A stretch of DNA of 5,099 nucleotides from Bacteroidota bacterium (GCA_015222065.1 JADFUQ010000480.1:1-5099); one strand, 5' to 3'. Counted from the stretch's first letter, positions 1 through 5,099 are shown. Notes: a model not told the origin generated them from the sequence alone. Program-made: numbers and translations.

Positions 1-1
1 G

Positions 2-133
2 AATGTTCAGGAAAATGGAAAAGAGGTGAAAAATGCAGCCGGGATAAAAGAGGTTCACCAGGATGGTAATGCATTATCGATTGAATTAGGATCCGGCAAA
101 TACCGGTTTAGCTATCAATGGAAAGAAGAATAA
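2..133 (+). CDS. C-terminal end of a probable alpha-L-rhamnosidase (partial)
   Basis: Only the last 43 codons and the TAA stop are present; the gene begins upstream of the window. The tail reads NVQENGKEVKNAAGIKEV, then a short linker, then ELGSGKYRFSYQWKEE. A 'v.E.GK...NA.GIK' strand pair followed by an 'E.GSG.Y.F' final beta strand is how the C-terminal beta-sandwich of bacterial alpha-L-rhamnosidases (GH78; Pfam Bac_rhamnosid_C) usually ends. If so, the enzyme releases terminal L-rhamnose from plant or microbial glycans and would normally be periplasmic or exported in Bacteroidota. The catalytic (alpha/alpha)6 domain lies outside the window, so the activity is inferred from the tail alone. 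Other beta-sandwich-ending glycoside hydrolases can end similarly. The next gene starts 155 bp downstream, so co-transcription is uncertain. Confidence 0.55.
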   Translation, partial: NVQENGKEVKNAAGIKEVHQDGNALSIELGSGKYRFSYQWKEE

Positions 134-155
134 ATCAGGAGTAAATTATGTTGCA

Positions 156-198
156 GTGTTAAAGAGTTAAGTTTTACGTATTACGGGTTTCGGGCTGG
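156..198. repeat. Degenerate 7-bp tandem repeat (GTTACGG-like heptads)
   Basis: Successive 7-base units share a G..TTA/TTT core: GTGTTAA at 156, one spacer A, GAGTTAA at 164, GTTTTAC at 171, GTATTAC at 178, GGGTTTC at 185 and the decayed GGGCTGG at 192. The last four begin exactly 7 bp apart. The phase then breaks down into CTTGCCACGTG. From memory, intergenic strings of GAGTTAC/GGGTTAC-like heptads ending in a CTGGCTTGCC-like block recur in Bacteroidota genomes, but I cannot confirm that here. No ORF of note crosses the block. The function is unknown; it could be a decayed dispersed repeat or recombination debris. Confidence 0.5.
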
Positions 199-211
199 CT
201 TGCCACGTGAA

Positions 212-225
212 ATGCTACGAAGCAT
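212..225. other. Small hairpin ATGCT-ACGA-AGCAT in the spacer before the CotH gene
   Basis: ATGCT (212-216) and AGCAT (221-225) are perfect inverted repeats around the 4-base loop ACGA. It lies directly downstream of the heptad block and probably belongs to the same dispersed unit. A 5-bp stem without a T-run is too weak to call a terminator for the upstream gene. Confidence 0.35.
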
Positions 226-230
226 ATAAC

Positions 231-244
231 TTTTAACGTTAAAA
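231..244. promoter_or_regulatory. 14-bp perfect palindrome, possible operator upstream of the CotH gene
   Basis: TTTTAACGTTAAAA is a perfect two-fold palindrome ending 44 bp before the CotH start codon. With no loop between its halves it is more likely a DNA site for a dimeric regulator than an RNA hairpin. TAAAATTG (240-247), overlapping its right half, matches 7 of 8 positions of the Bacteroidota -7 element TAnnTTTG, so the palindrome could act as an operator over the promoter. No convincing -33 element sits at the right distance, so this remains tentative. In AT-rich DNA a 14-bp palindrome can also arise by chance. Confidence 0.3.
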
Positions 245-255
245 TTGTAGATTAG

Positions 256-269
256 CAGGAAAAATCCTG
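256..269. other. Hairpin CAGGA-AAAA-TCCTG in the CotH leader
   Basis: Perfect 5-bp inverted repeat (256-260 and 265-269) around AAAA, 19 bp before the CotH start. It would fall in the 5' untranslated region if transcription starts near the palindrome at 231-244. No T-run follows. Its role is unknown. Confidence 0.3.
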
Positions 270-288
270 AATTATATCCGGTTTTGTC

Positions 289-2007
289 ATGCCGGTGAAA
301 AAATTGAGAATGAGAAAGCACATAAAAAATATAGTAATTTCAGTGATACTCTCAATTATTTGCCAATCATCAATATATGCAGGTAATAAAATATTAAACT
401 TCACCTCATCAAACCTGCCAATCATAATTATAAATACTAATGGATTAACTATACCTTATGACAATCCAAGAATAGTGGCCGATATGGGGATTATTTATAA
501 CGTGCAAGGGGAACGAAATAATATCTCTGATCCGTTTAATAATTATTCCGGGAAAATCAGTATTGAGATCAGAGGAGCGAGTTCATCCGGTTGGTCAAAA
601 AAATCGTATGGGCTCGAAACACAGAATGATGATGGTAGTAATAATAATGTTTCCCTGTTGGGGATGCCTGAAGAAAATGACTGGATTTTATATGCCCCTT
701 ATTACGACAGGTCGTTTCTAAGAAATGTACTTACATTTAAGCTTGCAAACGAAATGGGCTGGTACGCCTCCCGTACCAAATACTGCGAGCTGGTTTTAAA
801 TGGTGAATACCAGGGAATATATGTACTGATGGAAAAAATTAAGAGAGATAAAAACCGGGTGAATATCAGCAAACTTAATCCTGATGAAATTAATGGTGAT
901 GATGTAACAGGAGGATATATAATAAAAGTTGATAAAGAAGGCTGGAAGCCGGGGATAGATTCGGAATATCCACCCTATCCCGGTGCTACACAAACCATCC
1001 GGTATCAGTTTCATTATCCTGATGCTGATGATATTGTTGAGGAACAGGAAAGCTACCTGTCAAATTTTATTGGCACCTTTGAATATGTCATGGCAGGTGC
1101 TAATTATGCGGATAACATATCAGGTTATCCCATGTACCTTAATGTTGAGTCCTTTGCTGATTACTATATCCTTAACGAATTAAGCAAGAATGTTGATGGA
1201 TACAGATTGAGCGCATATATGTATAAGGACAAAGATAGTAATGGTGGAAAGTTAACTGCCGGACCGGTATGGGACCATAATTTTAGTTTTGGAAACATCG
1301 GATATTATAATGGTCAGTATTACTCCGGCTGGCAATTGGGATTTTTCCTTGAAGATGCAGATTTTAAAGCCGGTGATGGTTTTCAGGTTCCATTCTGGTG
1401 GAGAAAACTTATGCATGACTCATCATTTGTACAGCTTATTATCGACAGGTGGTGGGACTACAGACAGGATATCCTCCATATTGATAACCTTCATCATTAT
1501 ATTGATGCTGTTGCTGACACTCTTGATGAAGCAAAAGAAAGAAATTTTGAAATATGGATCGGACCGGGTGACCCAAAATTGCCCGGGGACGGATGGTTCC
1601 CTCCAACCGATCCGATTGACCACCTCCAGAGCTATTCTGACGAAATTGAATATCTGAAAGACTGGACTGCGGACAGGGTTATTTGGATTGATGAGAATGT
1701 TGAATCTTTATTAAGTCTCACTGTTCCTGATGGAAACCGATCATATGGCTTTAACCTTGGACAGAACATACCTAACCCGGTAAGTTCCGTAACCACTATC
1801 CCGTATGAATTGCCAGGGAAGTGGCTGGTTAGGATAAATATCTATAATATACTCGGTGAGAGAGTGGCAACACTAGTAAACAGTGTTCAGGAACGAGGAA
1901 AGCATTCTGTAATATGGAATCCACAGGGACTCTCCAATGGTATATATATCTACGAAATTGAAGCAGGTGATTTCAGAGCTACAAAGAAACTACTGATACA
2001 AAAATAA
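289..2007 (+). CDS. Secreted CotH-family kinase with T9SS type A sorting domain
   Basis: This 572-residue protein belongs to the CotH family (Pfam CotH, PF08757), atypical protein kinases first known from spore-coat CotH, which phosphorylates serines of coat proteins. Residues 1-31 form a signal peptide: a basic start (KKLRMRK), a hydrophobic core at about 13-25, and a likely cut after SIYA. The CotH domain spans about 85-475. Its family signatures are SIEIRGASSSGWSKKSYGL (91-109), NDWILYAPYYDRSFLRN (130-146), ELVLNGEYQGIYVLMEKI (167-184) and GGYIIKVD (208-215). LNELSKNVDGY (295-305), with D303 the likely catalytic acid, and GPVWDHNFSFGN (325-336), with D329 a likely metal ligand, complete the set. 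The closing helix is WTADRVIWIDENV (459-471). Residues 488-572 form a type IX secretion sorting domain: QNIPNPVSSVTTIPYELP, YNILGERVATLV, LSNGIYIYEIEAG, TKKLLIQK. The protein is therefore expected at the cell surface or outside the cell. The first ATG is preferred because it gives a full basic n-region; ATG at 310 is also possible. No Shine-Dalgarno sequence is visible. The physiological substrate is unknown. Confidence 0.93.
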   Translation: MPVKKLRMRKHIKNIVISVILSIICQSSIYAGNKILNFTSSNLPIIIINTNGLTIPYDNPRIVADMGIIYNVQGERNNISDPFNNYSGKISIEIRGASSSGWSKKSYGLETQNDDGSNNNVSLLGMPEENDWILYAPYYDRSFLRNVLTFKLANEMGWYASRTKYCELVLNGEYQGIYVLMEKIKRDKNRVNISKLNPDEINGDDVTGGYIIKVDKEGWKPGIDSEYPPYPGATQTIRYQFHYPDADDIVEEQESYLSNFIGTFEYVMAGANYADNISGYPMYLNVESFADYYILNELSKNVDGYRLSAYMYKDKDSNGGKLTAGPVWDHNFSFGNIGYYNGQYYSGWQLGFFLEDADFKAGDGFQVPFWWRKLMHDSSFVQLIIDRWWDYRQDILHIDNLHHYIDAVADTLDEAKERNFEIWIGPGDPKLPGDGWFPPTDPIDHLQSYSDEIEYLKDWTADRVIWIDENVESLLSLTVPDGNRSYGFNLGQNIPNPVSSVTTIPYELPGKWLVRINIYNILGERVATLVNSVQERGKHSVIWNPQGLSNGIYIYEIEAGDFRATKKLLIQK

Positions 2008-2029
2008 GTTTAGCTTATTAATCTTCCAT

Positions 2030-2545
2030 ATGGCAGTAAACATAGAAATTAAAGCACGGGCGAGCGATTTTAACCGGCAAAAAATAATTGCAGAAACCTT
2101 ATGTGATATTCCCACTGAACAGATATGGCAAGAGGATATATTCTTTAAAATTTCCAAAGGCAGATTAAAACTTCGTATTTTCGATTCCGGATCAGGAGAA
2201 CTTATTTACTATATGAGGACTGATTTAAATGAACCGAAGGTGTCACAATACGAGATATCCGTGACAAATGAACCGGAGAGCCTGAAAAATATCCTATCTT
2301 CCTCCCTTGGAGTTCGTGGAGTCATTAAAAAACAACGTACTTTATATAGAATAGGTCATACCCGAATCCACTTTGACCAGGTTGAAGACCTTGGAAATTT
2401 TATTGAACTTGAATTTGTGATGCAGGATAAGATAAGTAAAAATGAAGCACTACAAACCGTGCAAAACCTGATGAAAAAACTTGAAATCCAGGATAACCAT
2501 CTAATTAATACGGCGTATATTGACATGGTTCCGGATTACCAATAG
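2030..2545 (+). CDS. CYTH-domain protein (putative class IV adenylate cyclase / triphosphate-tunnel enzyme)
   Basis: The 171-residue protein is one complete CYTH domain (PF01928), the triphosphate-tunnel fold shared by class IV adenylate cyclases (CyaB type), thiamine triphosphatases and inorganic triphosphatases. Visible signatures: NIEIKAR (4-10), a variant of the ExExK metal-binding motif with N at the first position; QEDIFF (34-39); GRLKLR (44-49), with alternating basic residues pointing into the tunnel; LIYYMRTD (58-65); EPK (68-70); KKQRTLY (100-106); TRIHFDQVEDLGNFIELE (111-128); and the closing TAYIDM (161-166). Charged residues thought to line the tunnel are retained, so an active enzyme is plausible. 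The sequence cannot separate cAMP synthesis from triphosphate hydrolysis or ligand binding. There is no signal peptide or membrane segment, so it should be cytoplasmic. It begins 22 bp after the CotH stop with no terminator between, so co-transcription is likely. Confidence 0.85.
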   Translation: MAVNIEIKARASDFNRQKIIAETLCDIPTEQIWQEDIFFKISKGRLKLRIFDSGSGELIYYMRTDLNEPKVSQYEISVTNEPESLKNILSSSLGVRGVIKKQRTLYRIGHTRIHFDQVEDLGNFIELEFVMQDKISKNEALQTVQNLMKKLEIQDNHLINTAYIDMVPDYQ

Positions 2546-2591
2546 AAATATTTTTTTGTATTACAGATAATTTCTTATTATATTAGTCTTG

Positions 2592-2716
2592 CGGAGTTTG
2601 ACCACTAGTTCAAATACCGGGTTTGAGATCATAGTCCCGGGGCGTCAGAACATGCATGTCAATGCAATAATCCTGGTTTCAGGAGCGCCTATCTCTTTGT
2701 GGCAAACTCCGTTTTT
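2592..2716 (+). other. Structured 120-nt element closed by a long inverted repeat and followed by a T-run
   Basis: The left arm 2592-2605 (CGGAGTTTGACCAC) pairs with the right arm 2699-2711 (GTGGCAAACTCCG) over 13 bp with a single bulged A at 2601. TTTTT (2712-2716) follows immediately. Inside the closing helix are CCGGG/CCCGG (2617-2621 with 2636-2640), GGCG/CGCC (2641-2644 with 2686-2689), TCCTG-GTTT-CAGGA (2671-2684) and the palindrome ACATGCATGT (2650-2659). As plus-strand RNA this would form a closing stem with two internal arms. It could be a small structured RNA with its own terminator, a large-loop terminator for the CotH-CYTH operon, or a MITE-like repeat with terminal inverted repeats. 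No flanking target duplication is evident. It matches no RNA family I recognise. Confidence 0.45.
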
Positions 2717-2808
2717 AAATATTCTGATTAGATTTTTAATTGGAAACTACATGTTGATATTTGGAATAGTAATAGTCCACCTCGAAAAAGATAAAGAATG
2801 ATAATTTA

Positions 2809-2913
2809 ATGCCCGCATTTGAACTTAGACAATTAGAAGCCAATTTTACAATTTATCGATTTGAGCCAGGTCCTGAAATTCATGCTGAGGTTTATAACAG
2901 CGAATTTTTTTAA
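2809..2913 (+). pseudogene. Truncated remnant resembling the N-terminus of an ACT-domain protein
   Basis: A 34-codon reading frame from ATG 2809 to TAA 2911-2913 contains ANFTIYRFEPGPEI and ends NSEFF. This resembles the first beta strand and helix of small stand-alone ACT-domain proteins (ACT_7 / CASTOR-like family, about 120-140 residues), which typically read 'F.v.R..P...iP.W....FFSIt.T..E.SiVC'. Here the frame stops right after EFF, inside a run of seven T (2905-2911). Shifting frame gives only ten more codons (LIKVRFLLV then stop), and no later ACT motif is found before the next gene. I read this as a 3'-deleted gene fragment. A short functional peptide is less likely. The family call comes from pattern memory and rests on few residues. 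Confidence 0.45.
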
Positions 2914-2916
2914 TTA

Positions 2917-2933
2917 AAGTAAGGTTCTTACTT
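2917..2933. promoter_or_regulatory. 7-bp perfect dyad overlapping the -33 region of the AraC-type gene promoter
   Basis: AAGTAAG (2917-2923) and CTTACTT (2927-2933) are perfect inverted repeats around GTT. The right arm overlaps the putative -33 element CTTG (2931-2934). The position suits an operator, possibly autoregulatory. It could instead be a weak hairpin terminating whatever reads through the ACT remnant, but no T-run follows. Confidence 0.4.
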
Positions 2934-2962
2934 GTATAAATCTGAAAGATACCATAATTTTG
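2931..2962 (+). promoter_or_regulatory. Bacteroidota-type promoter for the AraC-family regulator
   Basis: CTTG (2931-2934) fits the TTG-type -33 element. TAATTTTG (2955-2962) matches the Bacteroidota -7 consensus TAnnTTTG at every fixed position, with a 20-bp spacer. Transcription would begin near 2969, leaving a leader of about 36 nt before the ATG at 3006. This is the best promoter match I saw in the window. Confidence 0.5.
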
Positions 2963-3005
2963 AATCTGAATCATTTATCGCATTTTCAGAAAGAGATAAA
3001 AAATC

Positions 3006-4151
3006 ATGTGGCATAACATTAAAACCATATTTCATTTAATTATTATTTTTCAGTGTTTTTTCTTTTCATTCTATTTACTAACTCAGAAAAACAATAAGCG
3101 ACAAAGTAACAATATCCTTATTGTTTTTTTGTTCACTATTGCTGTAACGGAAATCGGTGGAGTCCTTTCCCATTTCCAGGAGTTAAGAAATATAATTTTC
3201 TCTGCTTCCCCCCAACTGTTTTATATCGATTTTCCTTTTCGCTACCTGTATATGCCGGTATTGTTTATGTATATATTGTCTGTGACAAAAAGTGATTTTA
3301 GATTTAGGAAAGTGTATTTGTTCCATTTTATCCCATTTGTATTCTTCTGCATTTTAGTTTTATACAAATTCCTCCTTAACAGTGCCGATACATTAAGAGA
3401 GATATTAGAAACAGGTAATCGTTTTACTTCTCCCGAGAGTGACATTTTTTACATTTTGGATAATGTTCAGTTTTATAGTTATGTAATAGCTTCATTGATT
3501 ATTCTGAAGAAATATCGAATTGAAATAAAAAACGTTTATTCCAGTATTGAACATATCAATTTATCATGGTTAACCTTTGTTGTTTTGGGATTAACCGGAT
3601 GGAAGTCTCTCAGGCTCCTTAACTATATTTTGTGGCTTGCACTTACGGATTATAGCGGATGGATATTATACATAGTAGCTGAGGTAGCATTTCTTACTTT
3701 TATTAGTATCATGTTCCTTAAAGGCCTTAAACAGCCTGTTATTTTTTCAGGCTCCAGTAAAAATCAAGCCAAACTAAAATATGAAAAGACTTTATTAGCT
3801 GATGTGGTAAAAGATGATTATAAGGATAAATTGATCCGGCAAATAAAATCTGAAAAACCATATTTGGAACCATCTCTTAGCCTGGATGAACTTGCAGAAA
3901 AAGTATCGATCCCTCCTCATCACCTATCGCAAATACTGAACACTTGTTTCAACCAAAACTTCTTCGATTTTATCAATTCCTACCGGATTAAAGAGAGTGA
4001 AAAACTACTGTCAGAGCAAAACTCTTATAGAAAAACGGTTTTGGAAATTCTTTATGAAACCGGTTTTAACTCGAAATCCGTGTTTAATACCGCTTTTAAA
4101 AAGCATACAGGTATGACCCCAACACAGTTCAGGAATTTACAGAATTCCTGA
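3006..4151 (+). CDS. Membrane-anchored AraC-family transcriptional regulator
   Basis: The 381-residue protein joins an N-terminal membrane domain to a C-terminal AraC-type DNA-binding domain (HTH_18, PF12833). About seven hydrophobic segments are visible, near residues 6-25, 35-54, 72-92, 103-122, 148-167, 186-211 and 217-238. A charged linker (about 250-285) leads to the DNA-binding part. Its first helix-turn-helix is LSLDELAEKVSIPPHHLSQILN (291-312). The second is VLEILYETGFNSKSVFNTAFKKHTGMTP (345-372), which carries the family signature G(F/Y)xSxSxFxxxFKkxxGxTPxxFR with TPTQFR at 371-376. Such membrane regulators are common in Bacteroidota and presumably sense a signal in or at the inner membrane while binding DNA in the cytoplasm; the ligand is unknown. 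There is no sugar-binding cupin domain. The gene has its own promoter and appears monocistronic, with a hairpin at its end. Confidence 0.9.
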   Translation: MWHNIKTIFHLIIIFQCFFFSFYLLTQKNNKRQSNNILIVFLFTIAVTEIGGVLSHFQELRNIIFSASPQLFYIDFPFRYLYMPVLFMYILSVTKSDFRFRKVYLFHFIPFVFFCILVLYKFLLNSADTLREILETGNRFTSPESDIFYILDNVQFYSYVIASLIILKKYRIEIKNVYSSIEHINLSWLTFVVLGLTGWKSLRLLNYILWLALTDYSGWILYIVAEVAFLTFISIMFLKGLKQPVIFSGSSKNQAKLKYEKTLLADVVKDDYKDKLIRQIKSEKPYLEPSLSLDELAEKVSIPPHHLSQILNTCFNQNFFDFINSYRIKESEKLLSEQNSYRKTVLEILYETGFNSKSVFNTAFKKHTGMTPTQFRNLQNS

Positions 4152-4152
4152 A
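4128..4152 (+). terminator. 10-bp hairpin spanning the stop codon of the AraC-type gene
   Basis: TTCAGGAATT (4128-4137) and AATTCCTGAA (4143-4152) are perfect inverted repeats around TACAG. The TGA stop at 4149-4151 lies within the right arm, so coding sequence forms half of the stem. No T-run follows, so it is not a canonical intrinsic terminator. It may instead mark or protect the 3' end of the message. Confidence 0.4.
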
Positions 4153-4385
4153 ATAGGCTCAGCATTTGACTCTCAGTATTTCTTGAATATTATTTTTCTA
4201 TAAAATGGTTCTACCTTATCAGACAGGTCGATTTATTTATTATTAATGATAAACTTTGATTGTTGTTGTGCCAATGTTAGCTGATGAGCATGATTATTAA
4301 CTAATAAACTATCTTGAAAAAAACATGAATATATTGCCACTGTGGAAAACCGATAATTAAGATAGTGAAATTAAATTGATTAACG
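4153..4385. other. Intergenic spacer with AT-rich dyads upstream of the BPL_N-like lipoprotein gene
   Basis: This 233-bp stretch has no gene I can support; its frames give only very short peptides such as a 13-codon ORF from ATG 4205. Its structure is concentrated in the 3' half: the dyad TTATTA-AC-TAATAA (4294-4307), the 8-bp inverted repeat ACTATCTT (4308-4315) with AAGATAGT (4359-4366), and the near-palindrome CCACTGTGG (4337-4345) nested between those arms. These may be regulatory sites or a structured leader for the gene at 4386. No good TAnnTTTG promoter was found; AAACTTTG (4251-4258) is one base off. Confidence 0.35.
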
Positions 4386-5099
4386 ATGACAACGAAACTT
4401 ATTATTCTTATTGTTATTTCACTGCAAATGATTGCTTGTGAAAATGAAGAAACTACTTTTTTAAGTGCTGATATTGCACTTTATTCTGATAGTGGTTGCT
4501 GGGAAGAATCTGTTATAGCTGCACAAAATATGTTTTTATGGATGGGTTATACTGTTGAGTTGGTAAATTCTGAATATATAAATGAAAAAGGTCTGAATGA
4601 TTTTAAATTACTTTGTATACCTGGCGGAGATATGTACCGGTATTCCCAAGATTTATCTCAGGACGGAAAGAAAAAAATTAAAAATTTTATTAACGATGGT
4701 GGTAGTTATATAGGGATTTGCGGAGGGGCATACTTTGCCAGTGAAACCGTGATTTGGCAGGGTAATCAACTTTCGATGACACCATTGGGTCTATTCCAGG
4801 GGAGCGCTGAAGGAACTATTGACTCCATAGTACCCTATCCACAACGCGGAATGTGCCAGGTGAATATTGTAGATACTGTGCATGCTATAACTCATTCCAT
4901 TTCTACCCCCCAGTGGATTCTCTATTATTGGGGTCCGGTACTTAAACCAAAAACTTCTGAAGTAACGATTTTAGGAAAATACAGTGCAGTCAATCAACCA
5001 GCAATTCTCGCATTTGATTATGGACAGGGCAGAGTTTTTATTACCGGTACTCATCCTGAAATAGAAGAAGATAGTGACAGGGATGGTGTAACCCTCAAA
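4386..5099 (+). CDS. Putative lipoprotein, BPL_N / class I glutamine amidotransferase-like (partial, 3' end missing)
   Basis: The frame opens at ATG 4386 (an in-frame stop lies at 4377-4379) and stays open for 238 codons to the window end. Residues 1-18 look like a lipoprotein signal: KLIILIVISLQMIAC, with Cys18 as the lipidation site. The -3 residue is Met rather than Leu, so the lipobox is not ideal. The acidic stretch after the Cys (ENEE) would suit outer-membrane sorting in Bacteroidota. The body matches the N-terminal domain found in biotin-protein ligases (BPL_N, PF09825), a class I amidotransferase-like fold. Signatures are LLCIPGGDMYRY (75-86), the nucleophile elbow GGSYIGICGGAYF (105-117) with Cys112, QWILYYWGP (176-184), and AFDYGQGRVFITGTHPE (209-225) with His223 and Glu225 completing a Cys-His-Glu triad. 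The seen part contains no biotin ligase catalytic domain. The substrate is unknown; a hydrolase or amidotransferase-like role at the envelope is inferred. Confidence 0.8.
   Translation, partial: MTTKLIILIVISLQMIACENEETTFLSADIALYSDSGCWEESVIAAQNMFLWMGYTVELVNSEYINEKGLNDFKLLCIPGGDMYRYSQDLSQDGKKKIKNFINDGGSYIGICGGAYFASETVIWQGNQLSMTPLGLFQGSAEGTIDSIVPYPQRGMCQVNIVDTVHAITHSISTPQWILYYWGPVLKPKTSEVTILGKYSAVNQPAILAFDYGQGRVFITGTHPEIEEDSDRDGVTLK

Noticed and set aside
278..295. CCGG/CCGG pairing around the CotH start codon as a translation-blocking hairpin
   Set aside because: Only 4 bp with a 10-nt loop; too weak to support regulation without other evidence.
796..1657. Alternative-frame ORFs within the CotH gene on both strands (796-1014 minus, 983-1183 plus, 1289-1657 plus, 1423-1623 minus)
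   Set aside because: They overlap a clearly coding frame with strong family motifs and have no recognisable domains.
2546..2560. T-run TTTTTTT after the CYTH stop as an intrinsic terminator
   Set aside because: No stable stem precedes the T-run at 2551-2557; the inverted repeat at 2592-2716 is a better end-of-operon candidate.
2592..2711. Integron attC-like recombination site
   Set aside because: The imperfect inverted repeat with a bulged base recalls attC, but neither strand has the GTTRRRY/RYYYAAC core boxes at the ends, there is no unpaired central spacer, and no integrase or cassette array is nearby.
2592..2711. Intact insertion sequence bounded by terminal inverted repeats
   Set aside because: There are only about 93 bp between the arms, with no transposase and no obvious target-site duplication in the flanks.
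2589..2801. 70-codon open frame starting at TTG, with a hydrophobic C-terminal half
   Set aside because: It relies on a TTG start, runs through both arms of the structured element, matches no family I know, and its hydrophobic stretch is explained by AT-rich composition.
3242..3445. Minus-strand ORF inside the AraC-type gene
   Set aside because: It lies antisense to the membrane domain coding sequence and has no recognisable motif or start context.

Overview
The window looks like chromosomal DNA of a member of the Bacteroidota or a close relative. The evidence is: an AT-rich sequence, a C-terminal type IX secretion (T9SS) sorting domain on the large CotH protein, a membrane-anchored AraC-type regulator of a kind common in that phylum, a promoter matching the Bacteroidota pattern (TTG-like -33 and TAnnTTTG -7), no convincing Shine-Dalgarno sequences, and degenerate GTTACGG-like heptads between genes. 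All recognisable genes are on the plus strand.

Layout. Positions 2-133 hold the last 43 codons of a gene that resembles the C-terminus of a bacterial alpha-L-rhamnosidase. A 155-bp spacer (134-288) carries degenerate 7-bp repeats followed by three short dyads. Next come a secreted CotH-type kinase (289-2007) and, 22 bp later, a CYTH-domain protein (2030-2545); these two probably form an operon. The following 460-bp gap (2546-3005) is not empty. It contains a roughly 120-nt element closed by a long inverted repeat with a T-run behind it, a 34-codon remnant resembling the start of an ACT-domain protein, a 7-bp perfect dyad, and a good Bacteroidota-type promoter. The promoter leads into a membrane-bound AraC-family regulator (3006-4151), whose stop codon lies inside a 10-bp hairpin. 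A 234-bp spacer (4152-4385) with AT-rich dyads precedes a putative lipoprotein of the BPL_N / class I glutamine amidotransferase-like family. That gene starts at 4386 and runs off the window end.

How the genes may work together. The only strong functional link is the CotH-CYTH pair. CotH proteins are atypical protein kinases. CYTH proteins bind triphosphate-bearing substrates in a tunnel fold, and CotH genes are elsewhere found beside VTC-type polyphosphate polymerases of the same superfamily. Here the kinase is predicted to be exported by T9SS, while the CYTH protein has no export signal. The two would therefore act in different compartments unless the pairing is purely transcriptional. The AraC regulator appears to be transcribed alone, and its target is not evident. 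No SusC/SusD pair, CRISPR array, tRNA, rRNA or intact mobile element was seen.
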